The notes under the pieces were generated by a model. That model saw nothing but the letters and a program-made list of their open reading frames with translations, was not told the DNA's origin and did not search any database. A stretch of 64,000 nucleotides of DNA from Neobacillus pocheonensis (lineage in GTDB: Bacteria; Bacillota; Bacilli; Bacillales; Cytobacillaceae). How positions within the stretch are numbered: position 1 is the first letter of the stretch; every line of letters starts with the position of its first letter. Shown piece after piece: positions 1-8,983 of this stretch. The stretch is from NCBI GenBank assembly GCA_023702235.1, contig JAMQCR010000003.1:520501-584500 (forward strand). Direction: 5' to 3'. Made by a program: the position numbers and the translations under genes.

Positions 1-1
1 A

Positions 2-1855
2 CTAAAAGAAGGCGGAACAGAGACCCAGCAGATCGATCCGGATCAACAAAAGACTCAAACACTCACTGACCAACAAATATTACAACTAGCACGCATTGGA
101 AGACAGATCGAAGCTTATTTTGGTTGCCCACAAGATATCGAATGGTGTTTGGTTGATGATACATTTTATATTGTCCAGAGTCGGCCAATCACTACTTTAT
201 ACCCGATCCCTGAAGCGAATGATCAAGAAAATCACGTCTATGTATCTGTTGGTCATCAACAAATGATGACCGACCCCATGAAACCATTGGGATTGTCTTT
301 TTTCCTGTTAACGACTCCTGCACCCATGCGTAAAGCTGGTGGAAGGTTGTTTGTTGATGTCACACATATGGTGGCTTCACCTGACAGCAGAAAAAATTTA
401 TTAAATGCCATGGGACAACACGATCCGCTCATGAAAGACGCACTCATGACCATCGTAGAGCGAGAAGATTTTATAAAATCGTTACCAAAAGATGAAAAAG
501 CACCGAGTCCCAGCAGAAACAATGCAGATATGCTGGCAGAAATCGAAAACGATCCGACAATCGTTACTGATTTGATCAAGAGTAGTCAAACATCGATAGA
601 AGAGTTAAAACAAAACATCCAAACGAAATCAGGATCGGATTTATTTGATTTTATTCTAGAAGATATCCAGCAATTAAAGAAGATATTATTTAACCCAAAG
701 AGTTCGGGTGTATTTATGGCAGCTATAGATGCTTCATCATGGATCAATAAAAAAATGGAGAAGTGGTTAGGTGAAAAAAACGTAGCAGACACGCTTTCTC
801 AATCTGTACCAAACAATATTACTTCGGAAATGGGTCTAGCATTATTGGATGTCGCAGATGTGATTCGTCCTTATCCAGAAGTAATTGATTATTTACAACA
901 TGTAAAAGATGATAACTTTTTGGATGAACTGGTTAAGTTTGAAGGTGGACAAAAAACCCGAGACGCAATAATAGCTTATCTCAACAAATACGGAATGAGA
1001 TGTGCCGGAGAAATCGATATTACCAGAAGTCGTTGGAGCGAAAAACCAACTACACTTGTCCCCTTGATTCTCATTAATATCAAAAACTTTGAGCCGAATG
1101 CTAGCAATCGGAAATTTGAGCAAGGGCGGCACGTTGCCTTGAAAAAAGAACAAGAGTTATTAGATCGATTGAAGCAATTACCGGATGGTAAACAAAAAGC
1201 CAAAGAGACAAAACGAATGATTAGCATCATCCGGAATTTCATTGGTTATCGTGAATATCCAAAATACGGCATGATAAATCGCTACTTTGTTTATAAGCAG
1301 ACATTACTGAAAGAAGCCGAAAAACTCGTACAAGAGGGCGTTATTCATGAAAAAGAAGATATATACTATCTCACTTTTGAAGAACTTGGCGAAGTCGTAC
1401 GCACAAATCAACTGGATTACCAGATCATCAGCAAACGAAAAGACGAGTACAAATTATATGAAAAACTAACTCCCCCACGTGTTATCACGTCTGATGGTGA
1501 AATCATTGTAGGTGAGTACAAACGAGAAAATCTCCCAGCCGCAGCGATTTTAGGTCTGCCTGTTTCTTCTGGAGTTATAGAGGGACGCGCACGTGTCATC
1601 TTAAACATGGAAGATGCTGATCTAGAAGATGGAGATATATTAGTCACCTCCTTTACTGATCCTAGCTGGACACCATTGTTTGTATCCATAAAAGGCTTAG
1701 TCACCGAAGTTGGTGGACTGATGACCCATGGAGCAGTTATCGCACGTGAATATGGCTTACCAGCAGTTGTCGGGGTGGAAAATGCCACTAAACTGATAAA
1801 AGATGGGCAACGAATTCGCGTGCACGGAACAGAAGGGTATATCGAAATATTGTAA
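2..1855 (+). CDS. rph: Rifampicin phosphotransferase, C-terminal part (5' end outside window)
   Basis: The frame is open from base 2, so about 617 C-terminal residues of a protein normally near 865 aa are present. Rph enzymes inactivate rifamycins by phosphorylating them with ATP, giving AMP and phosphate, through an ATP-binding domain, a rifampicin-binding domain and a swivelling His domain. Visible here are the end of the ATP-grasp part (DIEWCLVDDTFYIVQSRPIT) and, near the C-terminus, the PEP-utiliser type loop GGLMTHGAVIAREYGLP carrying the phospho-accepting His. The long middle helical region fits the rifampicin-binding domain. PEP synthase is the alternative family, but the overall pattern favours Rph. 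No frame breaks are seen in the visible part. Confidence 0.85.
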   Translation, partial: LKEGGTETQQIDPDQQKTQTLTDQQILQLARIGRQIEAYFGCPQDIEWCLVDDTFYIVQSRPITTLYPIPEANDQENHVYVSVGHQQMMTDPMKPLGLSFFLLTTPAPMRKAGGRLFVDVTHMVASPDSRKNLLNAMGQHDPLMKDALMTIVEREDFIKSLPKDEKAPSPSRNNADMLAEIENDPTIVTDLIKSSQTSIEELKQNIQTKSGSDLFDFILEDIQQLKKILFNPKSSGVFMAAIDASSWINKKMEKWLGEKNVADTLSQSVPNNITSEMGLALLDVADVIRPYPEVIDYLQHVKDDNFLDELVKFEGGQKTRDAIIAYLNKYGMRCAGEIDITRSRWSEKPTTLVPLILINIKNFEPNASNRKFEQGRHVALKKEQELLDRLKQLPDGKQKAKETKRMISIIRNFIGYREYPKYGMINRYFVYKQTLLKEAEKLVQEGVIHEKEDIYYLTFEELGEVVRTNQLDYQIISKRKDEYKLYEKLTPPRVITSDGEIIVGEYKRENLPAAAILGLPVSSGVIEGRARVILNMEDADLEDGDILVTSFTDPSWTPLFVSIKGLVTEVGGLMTHGAVIAREYGLPAVVGVENATKLIKDGQRIRVHGTEGYIEIL

Positions 1856-2057
1856 TCGCTGAATACATCCAGATTTAATTAGTAGCACCGCTCCAGTGGT
1901 TACCAGACAGTAGTTCTGGGGTCAGTCCCTCGATACTTGGACCGATTCTGGACCAATAATGGACCGATACCACAAAGTTTGGGCAACTGATGGGTCGATT
2001 ACTAGATTGAAAGTTGCGTAAAACTAAAAGTCCATATGGTTGTTATTAAGTTTAATA

Positions 2058-2113
2058 AAAACCTCATTTAGATACATCACGGTGAACCGTATCATAAATA
2101 AATGAGGTTTTTT
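2058..2113 (+). terminator. Intrinsic terminator with inner ACGGTGAACCGT palindrome
   Basis: Arms AAAACCTCATTTA (2058-2070) and TAAATGAGGTTTT (2099-2111) pair perfectly and run into six T. Inside the stem is a second inverted repeat, GATAC...GTATC around ACGGT/ACCGT. A related TACGGTGAACCGTA element occurs near 50.22 kb. It probably terminates rph or an upstream operon. Confidence 0.65.
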
Positions 2114-2337
2114 ATTACCCTGAACCATATCATATCTTTCAGCTTTTAGGGCTGGAGCTTGAATGCGGATCTCATTCGGACAAGACAAGGAGAAAAAAGA
2201 GTAATCATGTCTGAATGTAAGCCTCATTTTACGAGTGGATAAACCAGATGTAGCACTTCAATCGTTTTTTACCATTTTTTATTTTCCGCTTTATCAGTCG
2301 TCATTACAGCTGTAAAATTCAAGTTTTGTCGATGGTT

Positions 2338-2600
2338 TATTTGACATATTTTTTACACGGTAGGCTGCAAGATTCCTTTTATATTGGGTAAATTGCACAT
2401 ATCTAATCAAACGTTTGATTAAAAGGGAAATAGGTCTAATTAGGTAGAGAAATGTCGCTTTTGTTAATAGTAGAGACTAAATTTGATATTCTAGTAAAAA
2501 AATGAAACTCGAATTGACATTCTTTTTACAATTTTTAGACGGAAAACCTTTTAAAATAGAGGCTCGCGGGATATTTAATCAAACGTTTGGTTAAAAAGGA
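2338..2600. repeat. Intergenic repeat family A, copy 1 (two palindromes)
   Basis: This block aligns along its length with 49257-49520: both start TTTGACATATTTTTTAC, carry TAATCAAACGTTTGATTA (here 2404-2421), continue AAAAGGGAAATAGGTC, and end at a second palindrome after GCGGGATAT (here 2575-2594, TTAATCAAACGTTTGGTTAA). The two palindromes are about 172 bp apart in both copies. No coding potential is evident. The conserved spacing suggests a functional binding module, but the factor is unknown. Confidence 0.7.
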
Positions 2601-2781
2601 TTTTAGTCGGATTTTGTCAAGAATAGTGAGGAAAGCGTTTAGTACGATTTATCAGCGAATTCCAGAGCATTACCAGCGATTCAAAGAAAACTGCACGAAA
2701 CCGGGAACGACACAAAGTAAGAAGGAAATCAAAAACACCAACCAACATCTATAATTAGACAGTGGTTGGTGTTTGCTAATT

Positions 2782-3612
2782 TTATAGAATACTCTCTTGT
2801 GTTTCTAGCTGATTGTCAACTGCATATAATTTTTTCTTCATCGGGTAGTAGTATAAAACAGCGGGAACTATTAACCCTGCTACCCATGCTAAGTCTGCAC
2901 TGTGAAGCGCTTTTGCAATGGGTCCAACATAGAATGATGTATTGATAAAAGGTACTTCTGCAAGGATGGATACTAGAAATGCTGTACAGGTAATCATATA
3001 TATTTTTCCATATTGGCCGTTTAAATCAAAGATATCCTTTACGTTATATTTACCATGGCGGAGCAAATAATAATCTACAAGGTTAATAGAGATCCAAGGA
3101 ATTAAAAAGTAACTAATAAAAAAGATAAAGTTTAAGAAAAAGGACAGGAAGTTACTTTTTCCTAATAAGCATAAAATGGTGCCGACAACGGTTACACCTA
3201 AGATCATTCCTACACGAACTTTTGGCGTAACCTTCAATTTGATAAACGATTCAATCGTCGTAATCGTTTACATAAAGGCACCGTATAAATTTAATACATT
3301 AATCGCAAGCTGTCCAAAAATAATAACCAAATACATAATAATAGCGAATAAGCCGAACAAGTGAGCTAAATTTGCTCCGGTGTGATCAAGGAATTTTGGA
3401 AATACTGTCGTAAGGGCTGAGCCTAGAGACATCATCCATATCGTTCCGATGACGGTACCGGCGTAACTGTACCAAAAGGTGTGAGAGGTTGGCGTAGTTA
3501 CTGGAAGATAGCGGGAATAGTCTGCCACATAGGGAGCGTATGATAATTGCCATGTTGCAATCATGCTAACTGCCAGTAAAAATACCGGCACATTTACATT
3601 ACACATATCCAA
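2782..3612 (-). pseudogene. NCS1-family cytosine/purine/allantoin permease, truncated and interrupted
   Basis: Two in-frame pieces on the minus strand together give about 275 residues of a nucleobase:cation symporter-1 permease. The signature ATWQLSYAPYVADYSRYLP is followed by a string of membrane helices and the tail WISINLVDYYLLRHGKY. An in-frame TAA at 3268-3270 splits it, and the N-terminal part (normally another 150-200 residues) is missing: homology stops at about 3612, where a DUF4097 gene tail begins on the other strand. A junction by recombination, followed by decay, explains this best. The protein would have imported cytosine, purines, allantoin or hydantoins. Confidence 0.8.
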
Positions 3613-3613
3613 G

Positions 3614-3790
3614 CTGCCTGAGTCCCTGCAACTAAACCTCCAGACATCTGCTGGCAGTGCGAATGTGATTTTTGCAAACGTTTCGTATCGTACAAAGGAA
3701 CATGACCGTGTGGTTGGCTCAATAGGTTCTGGAGGTCCTAAGCTTCAGCTGGAATCTAGTGCGGGATTGGTATCTATTAATAAAAAATAG
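3614..3790 (+). pseudogene. DUF4097-type protein, C-terminal remnant (copy 1)
   Basis: Reads LQLNLQTSAGSANVIFANVS followed by GGPKLQLESSAGLVSI, the repeated beta-strand pattern of DUF4097/adhesin-like proteins (TSAG...SSAG...VSI). Only the C-terminal tail remains. It is fused at its 5' side to the truncated NCS1 permease on the other strand. A closely related tail is at 15.17-15.41 kb, starting at almost the same residue, so both copies arose from the same ancestral gene end. Confidence 0.6.
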
Positions 3791-3863
3791 TATCCCAGCT
3801 ATTCACCTGAGAGGATTTGTCCTTAAGAGCCCTTTTGAAAAACATTTTCCTTGTCACTTTGGA

Positions 3864-3985
3864 AAGAAAATATGTAATTGGAGTGGATTATGGAACGGAA
3901 TTCAGGCAGAGTGCTACTTGTTGCCGTGGCTACCGGTGAAAAGATTGCTACTCAGGTCACCCCTTATGAACCTCACTGTTTAATG
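3864..3985 (+). pseudogene. araB: L-ribulokinase (AraB) N-terminal remnant
   Basis: Reading AGA AAA TAT GTA gives RKYVIGVDYGTE; after a one-base shift near 3899 the next frame reads SGRVLLVAVATGEKIATQV then TPYEPH. This matches the start of FGGY-family ribulokinases (IGVDxGT, SGR, VTPYEH). Only about 40 residues survive and a frameshift is present, so it is a relic. It is too short to be certain, but the phosphate-binding DYGT motif in the right place supports it. Confidence 0.55.
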
Positions 3986-4117
3986 GTGTTGATATGTCTT
4001 TATATTGAAACAGAGGGTTGTTTAAAGTAGGACTAACTTACAATTTAGACCGTCAGTGCACCTATTTAGGTGTGGAATGAATAAGCCATTAAATAGAGCC
4101 AGCTCTGCCATTTTTTT

Positions 4118-4175
4118 GAGCCATCTATGACAAGAAAGAGAGCCACTCATGACAATTAAAGAGCCATTACATAAA
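4118..4175. repeat. Short tandem GAGCCA...ATGACA units (possible IS end)
   Basis: Three imperfect units of roughly 21 bp follow one another: GAGCCATCTATGACAAGAAA, GAGCCACTCATGACAATTAA and GAGCCATTACATAAAG. Repeats of this style (GTCATGAGTGGCTC on the other strand) occur at the ends of IS21-like elements in my memory, but no transposase is left here, so assignment to an IS is inference. Confidence 0.35.
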
Positions 4176-4360
4176 GTCAGTGGCTTCCATTGAATATTTC
4201 ACCACCTTCAAGCAAAGAGAAGTAGCGTCTAACTACATTTAATAAATTAATGATCTTCAGCAAACGGGCAGATAATTGAATAAGGAATAGCCCAATATTT
4301 ACAGGTTGTTAAACTGAGTTACAGAATAAATATAAATGTAGTTGAAAAATAAACCAGTTA

Positions 4361-4555
4361 TTGAAAAGTCCATTTCATCATTTAGCAAGGGGAATCTTTA
4401 TTAAAGATAATAAGGTTTTACTTGCACAAACTAGTGGAAATACAAATACATTTTTACCAGACGTTCACATTGAATTTGGGGAAAGTGCAAAAGATACGAT
4501 GATTTATATTTATGAAACTTGCCTTGCCGAGAGTAAAACACTTCCATATAATTAA
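4361..4555 (+). pseudogene. Nudix hydrolase, truncated remnant
   Basis: Starts like a Nudix protein (ARGIFIKDNKVLLAQ) and reaches a degenerate Nudix box: HIEFGESAKDTMI, where the expected preceding PGG reads PDV and the expected REL.EE is replaced by YIYETC before an early stop. Nudix enzymes hydrolyse nucleoside diphosphate derivatives and need the GX5EX7REUXEE box, so this product would be inactive. At 64 codons it is less than half the usual length. Confidence 0.6.
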
Positions 4556-4654
4556 CATATCCTTTATGAGAGCGAGTGAGTGATATGAAAACATTAAAAT
4601 GGTTTGGACATGCAAAGAATATAAATACTAATTGTAGGAGGTTCTATTCTGATA

Positions 4655-5769
4655 ATGAATCAAGTGAAGTCGTGGTTAGAGCAAAATAATAAGTCGATTC
4701 AATGGCTTGCTGACGAGATTGGAGCGAGCAAGTCATTGATGGGGAATCTCCTTAACGGAGAACATGTCTTAGTGCCGGAGCAAATGGCTCAAATCGCACG
4801 GGTAATGGGCATCACATTGGAGGAATTATCTGCTGAGGCGGATTCAGACAAATCCACTTCGCAGATAAACACAAGCAGGATGCATGCCAACGAGGTGGAG
4901 ATTGACGCATCTCTCGTGAAGCGGTTACTCGCTACACAATTTCCGCTATGGGCAGAACTACCGCTCAAACGGGTCAAGTCAAGCGGGACGGACAACGCGA
5001 TTTTTCGGCTCGGGGAGGATATGGCCGTGCGAATGCCACGCATCGAAGGGGCCACTGGACAGGCTGAGATGGAACAGTTGTGGCTGCCAAGACTTGCCCC
5101 GCACCTACCGCTTGCCATTCCTGCCCCACTCGCGATAGGGGTGCCCGCCGAGGGCTATCCTTGGCAATGGGCTGTGTATCGGTGGTTCAAAGGTGAGGAC
5201 GCGATCACCGGGCGCATCGACGATCTAGGCCAAGCAGCGACTGCAATGGCTCAATTTGTAGCCGCCATGCAGCGGATGATCTCGCAGACGTTACGCCCCC
5301 AGCATCTTCCCGAGGCATGTCGCTGGCACCGAGAGATACCGGCGTCCGCAAAGCAATCGCAGAACTGCAAGACATGATCGATCAAGGCACGACAACCTTA
5401 GCGTGGGAAGCAGCCCTAAAGGTACCGGAGTGGCAAGGGCCGGCAGTCTGGATTCACGGAGACATCCATGCAGGGAACTTGCTGATCGAACAAGGACGGA
5501 TAAGTACCGTTATCGACTTTGGATGTATGGGTTTGGGTGATCCCGCATGGGACATGCTGTTTGCATGGAGCATCCTCACCGCAGAAACACGGGAAATATT
5601 CCGTGCAGCGCTGCAGCCTGATGACGCAACCTGGGCTCGTGGTCGCGGCTATGCGCTGTCAATGGGATTGTTTGCCCTCCCTTACTACAAGGATACCAAC
5701 CCAGTGTTCGCCGACGTCGCAAGGCGCATAATCGATGAAGTTCTAGCCGACCACAAGAACTGTGTATGA
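4655..5769 (+). pseudogene. HTH-aminoglycoside phosphotransferase family fusion, frameshifted
   Basis: An N-terminal Xre-like helix-turn-helix (residues 1-60, NNKSIQWLADEIGASKSLMG) precedes an APH-type kinase domain (PF01636). The first frame ends at 5377; the second (from about 5317 to 5769) carries the catalytic loop HGDIHAGNLL and the metal-binding VIDFG. One indel near 5310-5335 separates them. The gene is clearly more GC-rich than its neighbours, suggesting transfer. An AGGAGG site lies 12 nt before ATG 4655. APH-fold enzymes phosphorylate aminoglycosides, macrolides or metabolites; the substrate here cannot be told. If the indel were a sequencing error, the gene would be intact at about 370 aa. 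Confidence 0.75.
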
Positions 5770-6085
5770 GAGCGACTTAGAAAATGAAATTACACAAGAA
5801 GCTGGATAGTTGAGGATTTAAGTAGAATGGCTGTCGTCAATACGGCTGCCATTTTTTTGCTGGTATATAAGCATAATGCTTGAACAGTTCCCGGACCAGG
5901 GCTCCTTCCACACCGAATCTGCTTTGGACCAACACGTGACATATCGCAGCCGACTACGGTTTGCGGCAATGCCGTCAGCTTTTCAGTTTCCCAGCTCCTT
6001 AAGCTTACAGGCACCAGTCAATTCCTTAACACTGTATGCTCGTTCCGAATCTAATGAAATAAGAACTTATTAGGAAATTTTGTAG
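5770..6085. other. Gene-free stretch, unrecognised remnant sequence
   Basis: Between the broken phosphotransferase and the collagen-like fragment there is no gene I can support. 5828-5860 contains an imperfect GGCTG/CAGCC-type hairpin followed by seven T, plausibly a decayed terminator. 5876-6014 is less AT-rich than its surroundings and is open on both strands for 60-75 codons, but neither reading shows a family motif. Confidence 0.35.
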
Positions 6086-6235
6086 ACTGATACGATCGGA
6101 CCACAAGGTGCCCAAGGAAACCAAGGCGACCCAGGTGCTACTTTAAAGGTAATAGCAGGCGAGGTGGCTTCGGACGGCCATAAAAAGTGGCGGTTAGAAA
6201 GCCTTGATATCATAGGGGTACCGCCAACCAAATAG
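6086..6235 (+). pseudogene. Collagen-like (G-X-Y) protein fragment
   Basis: Directly after a TAG at 6083 the frame reads IGPQGAQGNQGDPGAT, five consecutive G-X-Y triplets, followed by about 30 residues (VIAGEVASDGHKKWRLE) and a TAG at 6233-6235. Collagen repeats in Bacillus are typical of exosporium nap proteins such as BclA-like proteins. There is no start codon and the repeat is very short, so this is the tail of a deleted gene. Confidence 0.6.
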
Positions 6236-6479
6236 CATAAAACTCACGCTAAGACAGTTTTTGCCAAAAGAAAAGTCGGGAGCAGAGATATTCCCAGGAA
6301 CTTAACAAGTATAAAGTTGCATAATAAAAACAATTTTCATGAAGTTGGTCGCCGACAACGAATTGGTAAGATGAATGGAATATGGCGAGACGTGATTTTA
6401 TTTGAAAGGAGAAGCAATTGTGTTGGTTTAGACTGATTGTTACGCTAACATCTGTGCAACATTGATATTCAAAAACGAT

Positions 6480-6528
6480 CTTCAATTAAAGGGCGCGATA
6501 CTTCAATATGTGAGGTAGCGTCTTTTTT
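6480..6528 (+). terminator. GGGCGC-type repeat/terminator, copy 1
   Basis: TTAAAGGGCGC followed by an imperfect complementary arm (GTAGCGTC) and a T run. The AATCGGGCGC or AAAGGGCGC box recurs in the intergenic regions up to 13.3 kb, each time with a GCGC-complementary arm. Confidence 0.4.
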
Positions 6529-6644
6529 ATTTGGAAACACACTTGCTGTTAGAGACTACTGTTAATTTCATAAAATTTTCCTGTATTTGTTATGACATTT
6601 AAATTATAATTTTTATGAAAATTCAAATGAAATGAGGGATATAA

Positions 6645-7607
6645 TTGGTTCTTCCATCAATTGAAAAACAATTTGCGGATTCGATGAAATCCATAGCTCG
6701 AAATTTCGAAATAAAGGAGTACATTCAACAATCTCCTGAACTTTATCCGTTATTTTTGAGTTCTGCTAAACGATTTGTAACAGGTGAATCAAGAGAAGAC
6801 GGAGTATCTATTGGTGACCAACTTGTACATAAAGGATACCTTATTTCTCTCGAATTCATCGGCGAGAACACTATAAACAAAGAGGAGTGTGTTAGAGCCA
6901 AAGATGAGTTTATAGCGTTGATGAAAGAATGTGGAAAACGTGGAATAAGTTCTCGCATTTCTTTTGATCTATCCCATATTGGATTATCTGTTAATCCTGA
7001 ACTTGCCTATCAAAACTTACTAGAAATGGCGAAAGAAGCACAGTCCCATGATCTTTCTCTTATGATTAGTATGGAGGAATCAGCAAAAACGGATCAGATA
7101 ATTTCTATATACAAAAGAGTTGTTACGGAATATTCGAACGTTGGGGTCACACTTCAAGCCCAACTTCATCGAACACTTAATGATCTTAATGAATTACTTA
7201 ACTACTCTGGGACAATTCGTATTGTTAAAGGGGCATACCAAGAACCTTCAGATATTTGTATTCCTCGTTCAGACAAGTTGGATAAACGTTATCTCGAACT
7301 AGTGGATTTATGTGTTAAAGCAGGTCACCAAGTTTCAATTGCTTCTCATGATGAAGCTATACATAAACAAATCATCGAGCGTGGCTATTTACAGAATCCA
7401 CATGTGGAAGCAGAAATGCTATACGGAATTCGTCCTGAACTCTGTAAACAACTTAAAGATGATGGGCTACCAGTTCGGATTTATCTAACTTATGGTGTTG
7501 AGTGGTACTTATACCTATGTCATAGAATAGCTGAATATCCACCAAACATTTATGTTGCCCTTACGGATATGATACGAGGACAAAAAGACTCCTCTCTACT
7601 TTACTAA
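6645..7607 (+). CDS. Proline dehydrogenase family protein (FadM/PutB type)
   Basis: This FAD enzyme oxidises L-proline to delta-1-pyrroline-5-carboxylate and passes electrons to the membrane quinone pool. At 320 aa it has the normal length for monofunctional Gram-positive PRODH (PF01619). Supporting motifs are the beta/alpha barrel strands ending in RIVKGAYQEP (substrate/FAD region), ASHDE, VEAEMLYGIRPEL and the C-terminal VRIYLTYGVEWYLYLCHRIAE helix that lines the proline pocket. A TTG start at 6645 is chosen because GAGGG (6634-6638) sits 6 nt upstream and no better ATG exists. It stands alone, followed by a hairpin terminator; no P5C dehydrogenase is adjacent. Confidence 0.85.
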   Translation: MVLPSIEKQFADSMKSIARNFEIKEYIQQSPELYPLFLSSAKRFVTGESREDGVSIGDQLVHKGYLISLEFIGENTINKEECVRAKDEFIALMKECGKRGISSRISFDLSHIGLSVNPELAYQNLLEMAKEAQSHDLSLMISMEESAKTDQIISIYKRVVTEYSNVGVTLQAQLHRTLNDLNELLNYSGTIRIVKGAYQEPSDICIPRSDKLDKRYLELVDLCVKAGHQVSIASHDEAIHKQIIERGYLQNPHVEAEMLYGIRPELCKQLKDDGLPVRIYLTYGVEWYLYLCHRIAEYPPNIYVALTDMIRGQKDSSLLY

Positions 7608-7687
7608 GCCTCAAAGTTTAAAAGTCTGGAAGGGTTGTATTTTTTATTGTTAAAGGCAACCAAAAATAATTACATATTTGCTGAACT

Positions 7688-7727
7688 AAAGGGCGCTCTT
7701 CTTTAATAAGAAGACGCTTGTTTTTGT
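7688..7727 (+). terminator. Terminator after proline dehydrogenase (GGGCGC repeat, copy 2)
   Basis: GCGCTCTTCTT-TAAT-AAGAAGACGC forms a strong stem followed by TTGTTTTT. It belongs to the GGGCGC intergenic repeat family. The following 7795-7835 carries the associated GGAAGGAATGTACTTAAA box. Confidence 0.65.
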
Positions 7728-7904
7728 ATAAGGCAGATTGTGGAGGATCTTTTCTGAAGATAATTGGATATTTATGTTAAAATAGATGGAGATTGGAAGG
7801 AATGTACTTAAATTATATGGAGTTTAGTTGTATAATAAATGGAAAAAAATAGGATTACTTATGTAATAGCACATAATAAAATTAAGAAAATTTTAAATAT
7901 TAAA

Positions 7905-8140
7905 ACACAATGACTGGGAGTATTAAGGAATGTTTATTGTTTAGAGAACTGTCGGTTGGTGAAAGACAGTCAATAAAGTCCCCAACTCGCCCACGAGTGG
8001 TAAGACTGATATGTAGGTCTTAACGGTTGACATCCGTAATCAGTTATCAAGTGGATTTGTTATCATAAAAAACAAGCCAAAAAGAGTGGTACCACGTAGG
8101 TAAAGCCTGTCGTCTCTTATGAGATGAGAGGCTTTTTTAT
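7905..8140 (+). promoter_or_regulatory. T-box leader (tRNA-sensing riboswitch) with terminator
   Basis: Stem I is visible: AGAGAACTGTC, loop GGTTGGTGAAA, closing GACAGT, flanked by TTTATTG/CAATAAA. The specifier side reads AACTCGCCCA; the best specifier is CTC (7986-7988, leucine), with AAC (asparagine) possible. The antiterminator bulge sequence is AGTGGTACCACG at 8085-8096. The alternative terminator AGCCT...CGTCTC-TTAT-GAGATG...AGGCT with six T is at 8104-8138. T-box RNAs read the charging of their tRNA: uncharged tRNA stabilises the antiterminator and permits transcription. Unusually, the next gene is a PNPOx-family protein rather than an aminoacyl-tRNA synthetase or an amino-acid biosynthesis or transport gene. 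Confidence 0.85.
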
Positions 8141-8174
8141 TTTAAACAATTGGTTAGACAAGGAGGAATATTTT

Positions 8175-8747
8175 ATGGGAACAGTTTTTTCATCAATACT
8201 TCCAAACCACGAAGAATTTATAAGAAATCAACAAATTTTTTTTGTTGGTTCAGCACCTCTATCAGCAGGTGGACATGTTAACATTTCCCCAAAAGGTCAT
8301 GATGTACTGCGTATTTTTTCACCTACCGAGGTTGCTTATTTAGATTTAACTGGTAGTGGAAATGAAACAAGTGCACATTTAAAAGATAACGGTAGAATAA
8401 CATTTATGTTCGTAGCTTTTGAAGGTCCTCCGATGATTTTACGCCTTTATGGAAGAGGTAAAGTTATATTACCTGGTACACATGAATGGGATGATATTGC
8501 TAAGCATTTTGACATCCTTCCTGGTGCTCGTCAAATTATTAAGGCAAAGATCGAAACGGTAAAAACGTCATGTGGATTTAGTGTACCATTTTATTCATAC
8601 AATGGTGAGCGAGATATGCTTCAACAGTGGGCTACCAATAAAAGTGAACATGATTTAGAAGAATACCGTAAAAAGAAAAATTCTATTAGTATGGATGGGA
8701 TAGTTACACCAATAGGAGAAAGTATTGCTAACATCAATAAAGTGTAA
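8175..8747 (+). CDS. Pyridoxamine 5'-phosphate oxidase family protein, T-box controlled
   Basis: A 190-aa protein with the split-barrel flavin-binding fold: FFVGSAPLSAGGHVNISPKG at the N-terminus, DLTGSGNETSAHLKDNGRIT and FEGPPMILRLYGRGKV are typical of the PNPOx/YdaG-like family that binds FMN or F420/haem and reduces small substrates. True PNPOx activity is not implied. The ATG at 8175 is preferred because AAGGAGG lies 8-14 nt upstream; a longer frame from 8124 would begin inside the T-box terminator. Control by tRNA charging is inferred from the leader. A GGGCGC terminator follows. Confidence 0.8.
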   Translation: MGTVFSSILPNHEEFIRNQQIFFVGSAPLSAGGHVNISPKGHDVLRIFSPTEVAYLDLTGSGNETSAHLKDNGRITFMFVAFEGPPMILRLYGRGKVILPGTHEWDDIAKHFDILPGARQIIKAKIETVKTSCGFSVPFYSYNGERDMLQQWATNKSEHDLEEYRKKKNSISMDGIVTPIGESIANINKV

Positions 8748-8828
8748 ATAGTTCTTGTCGACGGGTGCGTAAGTTCAAGAAGAAATAGTACATAAATATT
8801 GATTCTTTAATATTACGAACTTCAACAA

Positions 8829-8871
8829 TCGGGCGCAACTCTGCAGTAAGAATTGTGCTCTTTCTTTTTTT
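8829..8871 (+). terminator. Terminator after PNPOx gene (GGGCGC repeat, copy 3)
   Basis: AATCGGGCGCAACT...AATTGTGCTC followed by TTTCTTTTTT. The GAGCACAATT/AACTGCGCCC arms pair imperfectly. Same intergenic family as the copies at 6.48, 7.69, 9.71, 12.24 and 13.25 kb. Confidence 0.5.
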
Positions 8872-8983
8872 CGGCCATTATTCTTGAATAACAGCAGGTA
8901 ATTTGATGATAATGTAGAAATTAAAATCGTGTGCTATGTTCTTCGACAATACGGGATGGAAACCCATTAAGGAGGAAGAAATA

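Larger units (their letters stand above)
1856..2781. other. Gene-free stretch with terminator and repeat block
   Basis: No convincing gene is visible in these roughly 930 bases. The stretch holds one strong terminator-like hairpin, a 260-bp intergenic repeat with two AATCAAACGTTTGATT-type palindromes (a second copy lies near 49.3 kb), and AT-rich filler. A 67-codon minus-strand frame across the hairpin shows no family features and was not called. Confidence 0.5.

Noticed and set aside
2024..2227. 67-codon minus-strand frame over the 2.06-kb hairpin
   Set aside because: It spans a strong terminator hairpin, has no ribosome site and shows no family pattern.
3680..3690. CAAACGTTT inside the DUF4097 remnant (also at 15.22 kb)
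   Set aside because: It encodes conserved protein residues (ANVSY) in both copies, so it is not counted as a copy of the intergenic palindrome.
5790..6014. 74-codon minus-strand frame and 65-codon plus-strand frame
   Set aside because: Neither shows a recognisable domain, membrane segment or good start; left as unassigned sequence.
8124..8174. Longer N-terminus for the PNPOx-family protein
   Set aside because: The extra codons lie in the T-box terminator and before the real AAGGAGG site.
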